Of a DNA stretch of 64,000 nt, positions 1-9,451 are shown piece by piece; position 1 is the first letter of the stretch; every line of letters starts with the position of its first letter. A program made the translations under genes and the position numbers. Under the pieces are notes generated by a model. That model ran no database searches. It worked only from the letters and a program-made list of their open reading frames with translations, and was not told the origin of the DNA. The DNA is from Leptospira levettii. GTDB lineage: Bacteria > Spirochaetota > Leptospiria > Leptospirales > Leptospiraceae. The stretch is from NCBI RefSeq assembly GCF_002812085.1, contig NZ_NPDM01000002.1, positions 696,272 through 760,271 on the forward strand, in the 5' to 3' direction.

Positions 1-1743
1 TCCCTTTTCCCATGTACTGGAAGTAAAACTGATATCATCATTTTTTTGAGCAAAAACGGTAAGACCAGAACCCAGCTCATGATAACCACAATACGGTACT
101 TCCTGGAAATTGATATTTCCAAAGAGCATGGTTCCATCCTTTCCAGTGATCCCAGCTCCTCGAATATTACCGTTACAATCTAAAACTTTAATTTGTACGC
201 CAGCTTCAGGAAGACCCGTATCCAAACTTGTCACCCAAACTAAACTAGTATCCTTTCCCCATTTAAAATGTGGAGATAAATTGGTAACAAGTGCCGCACT
301 CGATACATACATTTTTTTACCTTCTCCTTGTGCAAAGAGATGGTTTGCAAGTACTTCACTCGTTAATTCAACAACATAAAATCCAGGTGAATCAAAAGGA
401 ATTCCGACAACTTCCATTGGTTTTTTGCCATTCGGTTTAGGTAACTGGAAAGAATTTATTTTTGTATTGGAGATAGGTGATTGGAAAACAGATTGGTTCC
501 TTTCCACTTTGGATAGAGTTTGAAACCACTTTTGGATTTCTACAATGTCCATCGTTTTTTGACTTTTTGCACCCATTCCCAGGGAAGTCGATTTGATAGG
601 CAGACTTGCTTCTAAGTTACGTAAGGTGACAGGAAGTGCAGGATTTGCTTTTGCTTCCAAAATTCCAAACTTTGCACTAAATTTTGCAAGGGGAGGAAAT
701 TCATCCGTTTTAAATTTTAATGGGAAGGCCGCGCTATTCGCCAAACTCCTGTTTGCATCATCTACTATGTCGGGAATCTTAATCTGGAACTCAGCATTTT
801 CTGGGAAAGGACCTGGAAAACTTACCCAATCCGAATATTCGTTCCCTTTACTTGTTACTTTTTGCTTTGGATACTCTTTTCCATCCTTATCCACCAACTT
901 AATTTTTTCAATTAACTCTTGTGAGACGGGTGAGTTAAAAGATAAACTTACTGGAAGTATGGGAATACAATTTGCATCGGCGGTTGTCCTCTCACAACTA
1001 AACCGTGCAGAAAATACAGGTCTTACCGTGAAAGTGAGAACTTCATCTTCTGGGATGGCACCACCCCATACAGACTTAATTCCTTTTCCAAGCACAAGTT
1101 GGATTTGTTTTTCTGGCAAAAACGTTTGTTTGGATTTTAAAACAATGGTTTCTTCTTTGTCCTTTTTCCCCATTGTTTGCAAAAATGTTTTTCGTTCAGA
1201 ACCAGTGATGATTACAACTGGAATACGATTTCCCAATTCTTCGGAACGAAAGTACGCAAATTTTTGAAAACTACCAAGGTCAGGTATTCCATCTAAGTTT
1301 AATATAAATACTTGGTCTTCCGCAATCGTACTTTCTTGGTAAGGGGTAACATGCTTTACAGATGGTCCACCTGTGTGGAATCCAAACGATCTTTCCCCTT
1401 GTATCTTTTCACCACTAAATGACTTAATTCCCTCTTTTAAAACAAAGGAACACTCCACTCCGCCTGGTAATTCTTTTTCAAATTCATACACCCAAGTGGT
1501 GGAATCAATGAACCGACTGGTTCCAGGAAAAGGACACTTCACTTGGAAAATTTCAGTTTCTGGGCGGACATCACCCAGCGCCACCATGGGTTTTGTGAAA
1601 CGAGCGGTTACTTGTTTGGGTTCTTTGACAAAACCATTGGGGGTAAAAAATTCAATGGAAGGTGGTGAAACTTGGGAAAAATCGGAACGCACCAAAATAA
1701 GAGAGAGAATGACGGACAAAAAAATGCGGAATCGAAAGAACAT
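1..1743 (-). CDS. Bacterial alpha-2-macroglobulin family protein (N-terminal part, runs off window)
   Basis: The minus strand is open without a stop for 581 codons from the ATG at 1743 to base 1, so the gene is cut at its 3' side. The translation begins with a signal peptide (MFFRFRIFLSVILSLILVRS) and has no convincing lipobox. Near residue 50 a segment reads FTKPMVALGDVRPE, typical of the first macroglobulin domain of YfhM-like proteins. Near residue 510 a segment reads LVWVTSLDTGLPEAGVQIKV, the usual bacterial MG2/MG3 signature. The family consists of large (about 1500-2000 aa) envelope proteins thought to trap foreign proteases. The thioester region that would decide the trapping mechanism lies outside the window. 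Family assignment is firm; function is inferred from the family. Confidence 0.85.
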   Translation of the reverse strand, partial: MFFRFRIFLSVILSLILVRSDFSQVSPPSIEFFTPNGFVKEPKQVTARFTKPMVALGDVRPETEIFQVKCPFPGTSRFIDSTTWVYEFEKELPGGVECSFVLKEGIKSFSGEKIQGERSFGFHTGGPSVKHVTPYQESTIAEDQVFILNLDGIPDLGSFQKFAYFRSEELGNRIPVVIITGSERKTFLQTMGKKDKEETIVLKSKQTFLPEKQIQLVLGKGIKSVWGGAIPEDEVLTFTVRPVFSARFSCERTTADANCIPILPVSLSFNSPVSQELIEKIKLVDKDGKEYPKQKVTSKGNEYSDWVSFPGPFPENAEFQIKIPDIVDDANRSLANSAAFPLKFKTDEFPPLAKFSAKFGILEAKANPALPVTLRNLEASLPIKSTSLGMGAKSQKTMDIVEIQKWFQTLSKVERNQSVFQSPISNTKINSFQLPKPNGKKPMEVVGIPFDSPGFYVVELTSEVLANHLFAQGEGKKMYVSSAALVTNLSPHFKWGKDTSLVWVTSLDTGLPEAGVQIKVLDCNGNIRGAGITGKDGTMLFGNINFQEVPYCGYHELGSGLTVFAQKNDDISFTSSTWEKG

Positions 1744-1999
1744 GGAAAGAAATTAGAAACGGGAACTGGATTGGAAAGAAAAAAAAGAAAATCAGGGATA
1801 TTGGCCCCTCCCTGCGGGTCTCATAAGGAGAAACATCTATGAACGAAATTTAGACCTCGTTTTCTGAAAAAAGGTTTTCACTTTTTAGATCCTTTCCATC
1901 CCTGAATGCCCTTTTAGGCCCAAACAAAACGTTATCATTTCGGTTCCTTCGTTTAGTCAGAGTTTCTACTACAATCATAATGATACACTCACAATCATT
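1744..1999. other. Intergenic region with no supported gene
   Basis: These 256 bases separate the lipoprotein stop at 2000 from the alpha-2-macroglobulin start, both on the minus strand. They probably hold a terminator and a promoter, but I see no clear hairpin plus T-run. A plus-strand AAGGAG followed by a four-codon frame (1839-1853) is present and was rejected as a gene. Confidence 0.4.
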
Positions 2000-2476
2000 T
2001 CAAAAACCAGATGCCTTAATGGCATTGTTTGAACATGGATTATTGTTTGGATCACAACTATACATCTTAAAGGTAAATGTTTGATTGGAGTTTGGTCTTT
2101 GCGTACTTGTGCCAAAATTTGTATTATTGGGAGGTGAAAATCCAAGGGAGTTACAATTTGATAGAGAAAGATTCCACTTTTCTAAATCCGTATTGAATAT
2201 CCCTCCAGAACCTCCTTGCGGCGTATTATAATAGTTAGATGGACTCACAACAATTCCAACCAAAGTGAAACTGTCATAACATTCTCCTGTAAAGGATAGG
2301 TTTACAAGGTCGGCTCTTTTGATATGGACTAAAGATCCATTATTGTATTTATCGGATACAGCTCCATTGGATGCATTATTCAATAACAATGCTGTCATTC
2401 CATCTGTATTTTTAACTTTCGATTGAACACAATACATCTGTAATACGATAATTGATATGATATAAAATTTTTTCAT
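2000..2476 (-). CDS. Small Cys-containing lipoprotein
   Basis: The chosen start is the ATG at 2476, preceded by AGAGGAA at good spacing. The longer frame upstream has no support because it overlaps the porin. The 158-aa product begins MKKFYIISIIVLQMYC, a spirochaetal-type lipoprotein signal with the acylated Cys at residue 16. The mature part is rich in Asn, Ser and Thr and carries four more cysteines (GECYD, LSNCN, YSCDPNNNPC), possibly as two disulfides. It starts 10 bases after the porin stop, so the two genes are almost certainly cotranscribed. No family is recognised; a role alongside the porin is inference from position only. Confidence 0.75.
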   Translation of the reverse strand: MKKFYIISIIVLQMYCVQSKVKNTDGMTALLLNNASNGAVSDKYNNGSLVHIKRADLVNLSFTGECYDSFTLVGIVVSPSNYYNTPQGGSGGIFNTDLEKWNLSLSNCNSLGFSPPNNTNFGTSTQRPNSNQTFTFKMYSCDPNNNPCSNNAIKASGF

Positions 2477-2486
2477 GTTAATTCCT

Positions 2487-4163
2487 CTAATTTGATCGAT
2501 AACCATACGATTCTGGAGATGTTGTGCCTGTCCAAAAATTTGCTTGTACTTGGAGGTATATCCTTCTGTCATCAATGAGCATTGGGCTTCCCGTATTCAC
2601 ATCTCTATCAAGTTTGTTTGCAAGGATTTCATAATAAAGTTGTACTTTATAATGATGTTTATCACCAAATAGATTTAATCCAATCCAATAGATACGTAAG
2701 GTTTCATTTGGATCATGACGATTACCATTTCGATTAAAATCTCCCATCAATTGGTCATATTTAAAGATTGGCATTAGATAAAATTTGTTAGTAATTGGGA
2801 TATTGTATCCAAATGTTGTATGCCAACCGATAAGACCGTTCGAAGCAGGCCCACTCATTTTTGTATAAGCAGTATTGAAATAAAACCCACTCCAGGTAAA
2901 GGTAGCATCATATGTATGGGCAATTAGCCCCATCTTCGTACGTCCTGGAGTTGTGCCACCATTTTGTGTATTGTATCCAAGTGTTGAACTTCCTCCATCA
3001 GCGGAAGGGTACCCATTCACTCCTTGGGGAGTAACAAATGCGATTCCATTTGTTGTTCCAGCATTATATTCCATTGCAGATACAGCAGGTGTGACAAGGT
3101 TTTGAGTTTGTTGGAAAGCCGATCCTAAAGATAATTTCATATCCCTTTGGAAAATTTCCTCTCCCTCTTGCCAATTCACTTCACGGCCATCGGATTCTCG
3201 TTTTAAACTTCCCAAGACATTCCAAACTGCCCTACCATAATATGTTGGAGAAATATTAACAAAACCGTAACGATTGGATGTGGTAAGGTCTTGCCTTCTT
3301 CCAGTTCCATAATCACCACCCCCACCTTTTCCATTTCCCACCATAAACGATAGATGTAGGTAACGTTCGTACTTCGGATGAATTTCCTTCAATGGTGTTG
3401 CTTGTAACATGATACCATTGTCGAATTGTGGAAGAGCCGCTGTCACCATACTCCTCTCCAAAGAAACAAGATTGGCACTTGAACCAATGTATTCTCTGTT
3501 AAATGGCACATTGATTTGGCCTAATGTGATTCGACCACCAGCATATGGAAGTTTTGTATAAATCACTGCTTCTTGGATATAACCTCTGTTGTCTTTTAAT
3601 CGTTCGTTGGTTACAACATTAACACTTCCTGGCCTTCCACTCGCATCCGTATAATTTACGGTTTGTGTTGTTTGAGAGAGATCAACACGATTCAACATAT
3701 TCTCTAGTCGAAGTTGGATACTTGCTCCCCACCAATCGTTCTCATACATTGCACCTAAGCGTAACCTGCGAAATGCATAATCAATGGCATTAAAATCTCT
3801 ATGTCCGTTGGAAAGTGGAGATTGTGCGGTTCCACTGGCACCTCGAAACTGAACCCTTCCTGTAATCGTAAGTTTTTCTTTACTGACATCATCAGGTCGA
3901 TGTGCAAAGGCATCTGGTAATGTTGTTACATTGTGATTGGTTTTGTTTGTACGATCATCAGGAACACTTGGGAATTTATCTATCTTAACCCGATTATTCC
4001 CTGGTTTCGTAAAAATTTGTCCTGTATCCTTGTCCTCATATAACTCAGTTGCACTTTGAGATAAAACTGGTTGGAAAAGAGAAATACTACTGAATAAAAA
4101 AAATAAGATGATGTTCCTTTGTGGGATACGTACCCCATAAGGATTTTTAAAGAGATGAAACAT
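2487..4163 (-). CDS. Outer-membrane porin of the phosphate-selective (OprO/OprP) type
   Basis: The 558-aa protein has a signal peptide ending near LSQSA (residue 37). A low-complexity linker follows, then from residue about 98 a barrel rich in alternating aromatic and polar residues. The segment LTITGRVQFRGASG and the following AFRRLRLGAMYENDWWGASI match the strand-1/strand-2 pattern of the OprO/OprP porin family. It is longer than typical OprP (about 440 aa). The gene lies between a small secreted protein upstream (79-base gap) and a lipoprotein downstream (10-base gap). The barrel is well supported; phosphate specificity is not shown by the sequence and should not be assumed. Confidence 0.75.
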   Translation of the reverse strand: MFHLFKNPYGVRIPQRNIILFFLFSSISLFQPVLSQSATELYEDKDTGQIFTKPGNNRVKIDKFPSVPDDRTNKTNHNVTTLPDAFAHRPDDVSKEKLTITGRVQFRGASGTAQSPLSNGHRDFNAIDYAFRRLRLGAMYENDWWGASIQLRLENMLNRVDLSQTTQTVNYTDASGRPGSVNVVTNERLKDNRGYIQEAVIYTKLPYAGGRITLGQINVPFNREYIGSSANLVSLERSMVTAALPQFDNGIMLQATPLKEIHPKYERYLHLSFMVGNGKGGGGDYGTGRRQDLTTSNRYGFVNISPTYYGRAVWNVLGSLKRESDGREVNWQEGEEIFQRDMKLSLGSAFQQTQNLVTPAVSAMEYNAGTTNGIAFVTPQGVNGYPSADGGSSTLGYNTQNGGTTPGRTKMGLIAHTYDATFTWSGFYFNTAYTKMSGPASNGLIGWHTTFGYNIPITNKFYLMPIFKYDQLMGDFNRNGNRHDPNETLRIYWIGLNLFGDKHHYKVQLYYEILANKLDRDVNTGSPMLIDDRRIYLQVQANFWTGTTSPESYGYRSN

Positions 4164-4242
4164 TTAATTCTCCAAAATAAATAGAATCTAATATTGGTTA
4201 GCCCAATGAATTGGGTTACCGTTTTGGTTTTAAAGATTGAAT

Positions 4243-4647
4243 TTAAATTAGAGAAGGAGGTGGGATGTTGTATTCGTGATAATAACTTAATTTGTGAAAA
4301 TAGTATTGATTTTCGAAATGATTCCTTTGGCATTCGATGTTTGGTTCGATTTCCTTAGGACAATTCAAAAAACAGAGGTTTGATTCTACAAAAGTTTGAC
4401 CTTCTTCTTCTTGGTCGTTTGTATCAGATTCATTGATTAAAAACGTTTCTTCAGGATTAGCAGGAAACTGCTTCGTTGCATGGAATACCATTCCAAGGGA
4501 AGGTTCCTCTAAATCTTGCTTATATAGATTTTCTTTCTCGAAAAGAAGGTTACCCGCAAATCCTGCTAATAAAAAAACAAATAGTAGGTTTCGATAGACG
4601 GAACTAACTCGGGAACTCTTTATCTTCATTTTTGAAACAAAATGCAT
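4243..4647 (-). CDS. Small secreted or membrane-anchored protein of unknown function
   Basis: The 134-aa frame starts at 4647; an alternative ATG at 4629 gives MKIKSSRV and a neater signal sequence. Neither start has a clear Shine-Dalgarno. A hydrophobic stretch (LLFVFLLAGFAGNLLF) is followed by an acidic middle (SDTNDQEEEGQ), a CFLNC pair, a third Cys, and an aromatic/His-rich tail ending YNIPPPSLI. I do not recognise a family. It precedes the porin by 79 bases on the same strand and may be the first gene of that operon. Confidence 0.6.
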   Translation of the reverse strand: MHFVSKMKIKSSRVSSVYRNLLFVFLLAGFAGNLLFEKENLYKQDLEEPSLGMVFHATKQFPANPEETFLINESDTNDQEEEGQTFVESNLCFLNCPKEIEPNIECQRNHFENQYYFHKLSYYHEYNIPPPSLI

Positions 4648-4772
4648 AGGTAAATAACAATCTGCTATTAATTTAACAGTATGCAGGACTATTGTTACAA
4701 ATAGATTACATTCAGTTTACAATTGTCTCTTATTTGCAATGGAATTGAGATGGAACAAAACCAGAAGGAAAC

Positions 4773-6035
4773 TCAAAATTTCAAAGAAAATGCTACAATG
4801 ACTAAATCTTCTTTTTTTGAGGTCAGCCCATCTCGGTAGGCAAATATAGAATCGGCGGAACGTCGGTAAACATATTCCAATCGTAATAAACCGGGATCAA
4901 AACTTAAAATATCAAAAGTAGTTGTGTAACCATTGGCCATAAATCCATTCCTTGTTCCAGTGGTAGCTAACACTTGCAAAGGATCATAAAAACGTTCCAG
5001 TCGAAAACTCAAACGGTATTCTGGGGTTAATAAAAAACTAGCCCAAATCGTACCATGGTACCATTGCCGATACGCATTGGAAAGAGTCTCACGATATTCT
5101 CCTAAACTTGGATCATATAATGCCAACCATGGCGCATATTCAAAACTTTGTTTTGCTTTCTGTGCACCTATATCAAATTGACCAACTAGTTTGAATCGAT
5201 CAGTAACATTCCACTCCAAAATTGTATTATTGTAGTAACGCATCTGTTTTCTTTCGAAGTTAGGCGCTTCATTCCCAACAAATTGATTGAGTGTAAGAGT
5301 AAAATATTGATTGAATATATATTTTATCTGGCTTCCAAACGATTTGTCTTTATTATTATCCGTTATGTTTTGCCAACCGTTTAAGATTTGAATCTGTCCA
5401 CTCAACTTGTCAGTAAATTGGTGAGACAAACGAACCCCGGAAGAATAGTAAGGTACATAATCTAAGGCAAACGCTCGTGTGTAGTTTACATTATTATGTG
5501 AAATCCAAGACTCATACCCAATATTACCAAAAAAAATTCCCATATCGATCCAAGTATCTTTCCCAAGTTTGAAACCAGTATAGGCTTCTTGGATATTCTT
5601 AACAGAAGCCTGATTTGAGTATTTTTCAGTCGTCACTTCAGCCGCATAATTCGCGTTCACTGAGGTTCCCCACTGAAATGCCAATCGACCACGATAATTT
5701 TTTTCTTCAACTTTCGCATCTAAATATGCTAAATTGATATTAAATTCACCATTCCGAACAGCTTGTGTCGTGTAGTTTCTTTCGGTAACTTTGGGAAGAT
5801 TTCGGTTGTATGCATAATACGAATCAATAAATCCACCAAACTGAAAGGAACTAGGAAGGGTTATTGTTTTTTGTTTCAAAGCAGACTTGGTATCATCCTC
5901 TGTTTCTTTGTTTCCTTCTGATTGGATCGGAGAAAACAAGAGGCAAAAACCAAAAAGTATCAAAACAAATTTTACAATTGATTTCACTTGTAAAATATTT
6001 GAAAGGTAAAAATGAATTGTGACTTGATTCAACAT
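4773..6035 (-). CDS. Outer-membrane beta-barrel protein (BBP2/OmpL-like) adjoining the kdp genes
   Basis: The 420-aa protein has an N-terminal hydrophobic signal region (VLILFGFCLLFSPIQS). From about residue 65 the barrel begins with FGGFIDSYYAYNRNLP, the typical first strand of the putative beta-barrel porin-2 family. Later segments such as YESWISHNNVNYTRAFALD, and the closing strand LVIVAFSLKF ending in Phe, fit an outer-membrane barrel. It lies downstream of kdpE on the same strand, with 144 bases between them. That gap contains a TTAAGA direct repeat like the one before kdpA, and a CATAAT hexamer 15 bases closer to the start. I infer a potassium-responsive porin; the start codon is uncertain. 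Confidence 0.75.
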   Translation of the reverse strand: MLNQVTIHFYLSNILQVKSIVKFVLILFGFCLLFSPIQSEGNKETEDDTKSALKQKTITLPSSFQFGGFIDSYYAYNRNLPKVTERNYTTQAVRNGEFNINLAYLDAKVEEKNYRGRLAFQWGTSVNANYAAEVTTEKYSNQASVKNIQEAYTGFKLGKDTWIDMGIFFGNIGYESWISHNNVNYTRAFALDYVPYYSSGVRLSHQFTDKLSGQIQILNGWQNITDNNKDKSFGSQIKYIFNQYFTLTLNQFVGNEAPNFERKQMRYYNNTILEWNVTDRFKLVGQFDIGAQKAKQSFEYAPWLALYDPSLGEYRETLSNAYRQWYHGTIWASFLLTPEYRLSFRLERFYDPLQVLATTGTRNGFMANGYTTTFDILSFDPGLLRLEYVYRRSADSIFAYRDGLTSKKEDLVIVAFSLKF

Positions 6036-6083
6036 GATACTAATACGGTATCAGAAAAAGATCCATGCCACAAGCGTTGAGAG

Positions 6084-6121
6084 ATTATGAAAAACGATTT
6101 CGAGTTAAGAAAACATTAAGA
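6084..6121 (-). promoter_or_regulatory. Candidate KdpE-type direct repeat and -10 element before the barrel gene
   Basis: TTAAGA occurs on the plus strand at 6105-6110 and again at 6116-6121, 11 bp apart, as expected for an OmpR-family tandem site. On the minus strand a CATAAT hexamer lies at 6089-6084, placing the repeat over the -35 position. The same repeat spacing and orientation occurs upstream of kdpA. Binding by KdpE is inference. Confidence 0.45.
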
Positions 6122-6179
6122 ATACAAAATCCATTCAAATGACAAACAATCAAAAGAAATGGTTACAGAGTGGAATGAA

Positions 6180-6860
6180 CTAATCTGCCCATCGGTAACC
6201 AACACCTGGAACTGTTATGATCCACTCTGGTTGGTTAGGTGTATTTTCAATTTTTTTACGCAATTGGGTGATATGGACACGAAGTGAATTCATCTCATTT
6301 TGTGCCATTTCTCCCCATATGGTTTTAATTAAGAGTTCATGAGAAATGATTTTTCCTGAATTTTTCACAAGAAATGTCAAGATTTGAAATTCAGTTGGTG
6401 TTAATTGAATGGTCTGATTACTTTTTACCACCTGGTGGTTAAGAAAATCAATGACCAAGTTTTCATTTTCCCAATTGATAGGAGTATCTTCCGTTGGCAA
6501 TCTACGAAATGCAGTGCGAATCCTGGCAAGGAGTTCACCCATACTAAATGGTTTTGTGATATAATCATCTGCACCTGCATCAAGTAAGGCAATTTTATCT
6601 TCCTCAGAATTCATTACTGACAATACGATAAAAGGAACATCGGAAAAGGTACGCACTTCTTTGATTACCTCCAAACCATTTCCATCAGGTAATTGTAAGT
6701 CGAGTAAGACTAGTTTTGGAGAATGTAGCGCGATTGATTCAATTGTATCTTTTTTAGAAACAGCTTCCATGATCTGATACCCTTTTGCCTCAAGTGCAAT
6801 TCGTAACATTTTTCGAATGGCACCATCATCATCTACCAATAGTATCATATCATGATTCAT
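6180..6860 (-). CDS. kdpE: Potassium response regulator KdpE
   Basis: The 226-aa protein is an OmpR/PhoB-family response regulator. Its receiver domain starts MILLVDDDGAIRKMLRIALE, with the acidic pair near residues 11-12. The phosphoacceptor Asp lies in LVLLDLQLPDGNG (about residue 54), the Thr/Ser position in FIVLSVM, and the Lys in DDYITKPFSMGEL. The winged-helix output domain covers residues 130-226, including LTPTEFQILTFLVKNSGKII and VPGVGYRWAD. It follows kdpD by 17 bases, completing the kdpABCDE order. It should activate kdpA-C under potassium limitation, and probably the adjoining barrel gene. Confidence 0.93.
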   Translation of the reverse strand: MNHDMILLVDDDGAIRKMLRIALEAKGYQIMEAVSKKDTIESIALHSPKLVLLDLQLPDGNGLEVIKEVRTFSDVPFIVLSVMNSEEDKIALLDAGADDYITKPFSMGELLARIRTAFRRLPTEDTPINWENENLVIDFLNHQVVKSNQTIQLTPTEFQILTFLVKNSGKIISHELLIKTIWGEMAQNEMNSLRVHITQLRKKIENTPNQPEWIITVPGVGYRWAD

Positions 6861-6877
6861 ATATTTTTTTTATGGCC

Positions 6878-9451
6878 TTAAAGAGGAATGTCAATGACAA
6901 ACTTTGCTCCACCTTCCTTACGGTTTACAGCTTCAATTTGACCGCCATGTAATTCTACTATCGATTTTGTAATGGCAAGGCCAAGCCCGGTACCAATTTT
7001 ACCAGACGATTCACCTCGATAGAACTTCTGAAATATCCTAGAAGAATCGATAGGCAATCCATTCCCATTATCTTCCACAACCCAACGTAAACTTTCTTCA
7101 TCCAATTTCTGAATTGAGATCCAAATTGTTGATCCAGATGGTGTGTACATACATGCGTTGTATAATAAATTAAAGATTGCATGTGAAAACAAAACACGGT
7201 CTAAATCCATAACAAAATCATTTTCATTTAAATTTGTAACGATCGTATGATTCAATTTGTTTTTACCAAGGTAAGAAATGGCATCGTGAATAATGTCGGA
7301 GGGATATACCTTTTCTTTTTTAATGGTCAAATACCCCGATTCGATTCGACTTATATCCAATAAATTCCCCAATAACAAATTCAATACAAGTGAACTTTCT
7401 TGGATTTCCTCAAGTAATGCCCTCCTTGCCTTCGGATTAGATTCGATATCTGGATCTAATAAGGCTGAAGCAGAACCCCTAATAGACGTTAGCGGTGTTT
7501 TCAATTCATGGGAAAGAGAATTGAAAACTAAATTGTATAACTTTTCCGACTCTTTGATCAAATAGTTTTTTTTCGCATCTTCCGAGAGAGCATCCCTATC
7601 GAGGGCTAAAGCAACTTGGTTAGCAACAGTATTTAATAAAATCTCCATTTCCAAACTTGGCTCAATACTCGCTTTCACACTAATAACTCCTGTTATACCA
7701 CCTGGTGACACCAAAGGATAAAAGGTTGTATTCGAAAGTGACAAAGTATCAGTATATCTACCCGCTGGTTTTCCGTTCTTAATGGTCCATGAGGCAACTG
7801 CTAAATCTTTTTGGTCTAAAATACTTGGAATAAATTCACCTGATTGGTAAAAATGTAATTTCACTGGGAATGGAAAGATGCGCTTAAAAAAGGAATCTCC
7901 TGTTTCTACAATTTCTTTGGATGTCGATGTCTTAGATAAGTTTTGTGCTAATTCATATAAGATTGATAATTTTTCTTCACGGGATCTAAGTTTGGTTTCA
8001 TTTTTTTTCAGTCTAGCTGTCAATCCACCGTTTATCAAAGCAATCAACATAAAGATGATAAACATCAAGGCATCTTCTAATTTGGAAATATAAAAAGTAT
8101 ACAGAGGAGGTATGAACAAAAAATTCCAAAAACTTGCAGATAAAATGGCTGCAAGTAAGACAGGACCTCTGCTAAAAAACATTCCCAGCAGAGCAACGTA
8201 GAACAAATATAAAATAGAAACGGTCCAGTATCCTATATAAGAAATAAAAAATAAGTTAATGACTGTAACAAAGGATGTTAATACAAAGATAGCAACGTAT
8301 TGTCGTAAACTAGAAGAAGGAATTAATTTTTGATAAAACTCAAAATGGAATTTGCGATCATCATGGTAGGGAATGATGATCACTTCTACATCTCGGAGTT
8401 GGTTTAAGATTTTTTCTGTAATGTTTTTGTGTAACAAAGAAAAAAAACCACGTTTTCTCGATCCCCCGATCACCAAACGATGGATTCTTTTTTCTTGTAC
8501 AGCAGAGACAATTCCCACTACAGGATCTGATTCAAATGAATGAACCACTTCTGCACCAAGTTCTTTTGCAAGGCGGATGTGGGAACGAATGGCATGGGCA
8601 GATTCTGAGTCTTTTGTTTCCTCACTTTCAGAAAAAAAAGCATACAATTCGGAATTCCGCTCTAAGGACAAACGTTTTGCATTCCTTAACAATGTTTTAG
8701 AATGAGGGCTTGCCGAGATTGCAACCATTATCCTCTCTCTACCTTGAGGCATTCTTTTTTCAACATACTTGGCTGTATAGGTAAGTGATAATTCCCTGAG
8801 ATACGTTAGATTTTCTTTTCGAAAAAAATTCTCTTTGGCTTGTACTATTTTATCGGCAATATACACTCTACCTTCAGAAAGTCTTTTTAACAATTCATCA
8901 GGGATAATGTCAATTAACACAAGTTCGTCTGCTCTCTCTAAAACACTATCTGGAATGGTTTCTTTTACTGGACTTTGTAGAATCTTTTCGATCGAATCAA
9001 CTTGGCTTTCTAAATGTTGGACATTGACTGTTGATAAAACATTGATTCCTGCATCTAGTAGTAATAATACATCCTGGTATCGTTTGTTATTGACTGACCC
9101 TGGAATATTTGTGTGCGCCAATTCATCCACTAATACATAACTTGGTTTTTCTTTTAGGATCGTTTCAACGTCCATTTCCTCCCAAAACTTTCCACGGTAT
9201 TCAATTTTTTTGAGTGGAATCCTTTCCAATCCATCCACTAAAGCTTTTGTTTCAGCCCTACCATGTGTTTCAACAATACCAATTTTAACATTTTCACCAT
9301 CTTGTTTTAGATGGTGAGCTTCCGTTAACATCGCATAGGTTTTTCCTACACCAGGAGACATTCCAAAATATACTTTTAAAGTTCCAAATTTGTTTGTCTC
9401 TAACTGGTTTGCAAGAGACAAAAAATCTTCAGGTCGTTTGCCTTCATTCAT
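6878..9451 (-). CDS. kdpD: Potassium sensor histidine kinase KdpD
   Basis: The chosen start at 9451 forms an ATGA overlap with the kdpC stop, giving 857 aa (E. coli KdpD is 894). An ATG at 9484 is the alternative. The domains are in canonical order. The N-terminal KdpD domain has Walker A GMSPGVGKT and VDELAHTN. A universal-stress-protein domain follows (RIMVAISASPHSKTLLRNA). Four membrane helices lie around residues 390-490, followed by a GAF-like region. The HisKA box is SHELKTPLTSIRGSASALL, and the ATPase domain carries NLLYNACMYTP, DNGNGLP and GTGLGLAI. It senses potassium or turgor status and phosphorylates KdpE. Confidence 0.93.
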   Translation of the reverse strand: MNEGKRPEDFLSLANQLETNKFGTLKVYFGMSPGVGKTYAMLTEAHHLKQDGENVKIGIVETHGRAETKALVDGLERIPLKKIEYRGKFWEEMDVETILKEKPSYVLVDELAHTNIPGSVNNKRYQDVLLLLDAGINVLSTVNVQHLESQVDSIEKILQSPVKETIPDSVLERADELVLIDIIPDELLKRLSEGRVYIADKIVQAKENFFRKENLTYLRELSLTYTAKYVEKRMPQGRERIMVAISASPHSKTLLRNAKRLSLERNSELYAFFSESEETKDSESAHAIRSHIRLAKELGAEVVHSFESDPVVGIVSAVQEKRIHRLVIGGSRKRGFFSLLHKNITEKILNQLRDVEVIIIPYHDDRKFHFEFYQKLIPSSSLRQYVAIFVLTSFVTVINLFFISYIGYWTVSILYLFYVALLGMFFSRGPVLLAAILSASFWNFLFIPPLYTFYISKLEDALMFIIFMLIALINGGLTARLKKNETKLRSREEKLSILYELAQNLSKTSTSKEIVETGDSFFKRIFPFPVKLHFYQSGEFIPSILDQKDLAVASWTIKNGKPAGRYTDTLSLSNTTFYPLVSPGGITGVISVKASIEPSLEMEILLNTVANQVALALDRDALSEDAKKNYLIKESEKLYNLVFNSLSHELKTPLTSIRGSASALLDPDIESNPKARRALLEEIQESSLVLNLLLGNLLDISRIESGYLTIKKEKVYPSDIIHDAISYLGKNKLNHTIVTNLNENDFVMDLDRVLFSHAIFNLLYNACMYTPSGSTIWISIQKLDEESLRWVVEDNGNGLPIDSSRIFQKFYRGESSGKIGTGLGLAITKSIVELHGGQIEAVNRKEGGAKFVIDIPL

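Noticed and set aside
110..1756. Three plus-strand frames (110-379, 593-1267, 1373-1756)
   Set aside because: They lie opposite the continuous 581-codon minus-strand alpha-2-macroglobulin frame and show no family features.
1825..1853. AAGGAG followed by ATG and a four-codon frame (MNEI stop) on the plus strand
   Set aside because: There is no downstream plus-strand gene for it to lead, and the peptide is too short to support.
3980..4333. 117-codon minus-strand frame overlapping the porin start
   Set aside because: It overlaps two better genes in another frame and has no recognisable features.
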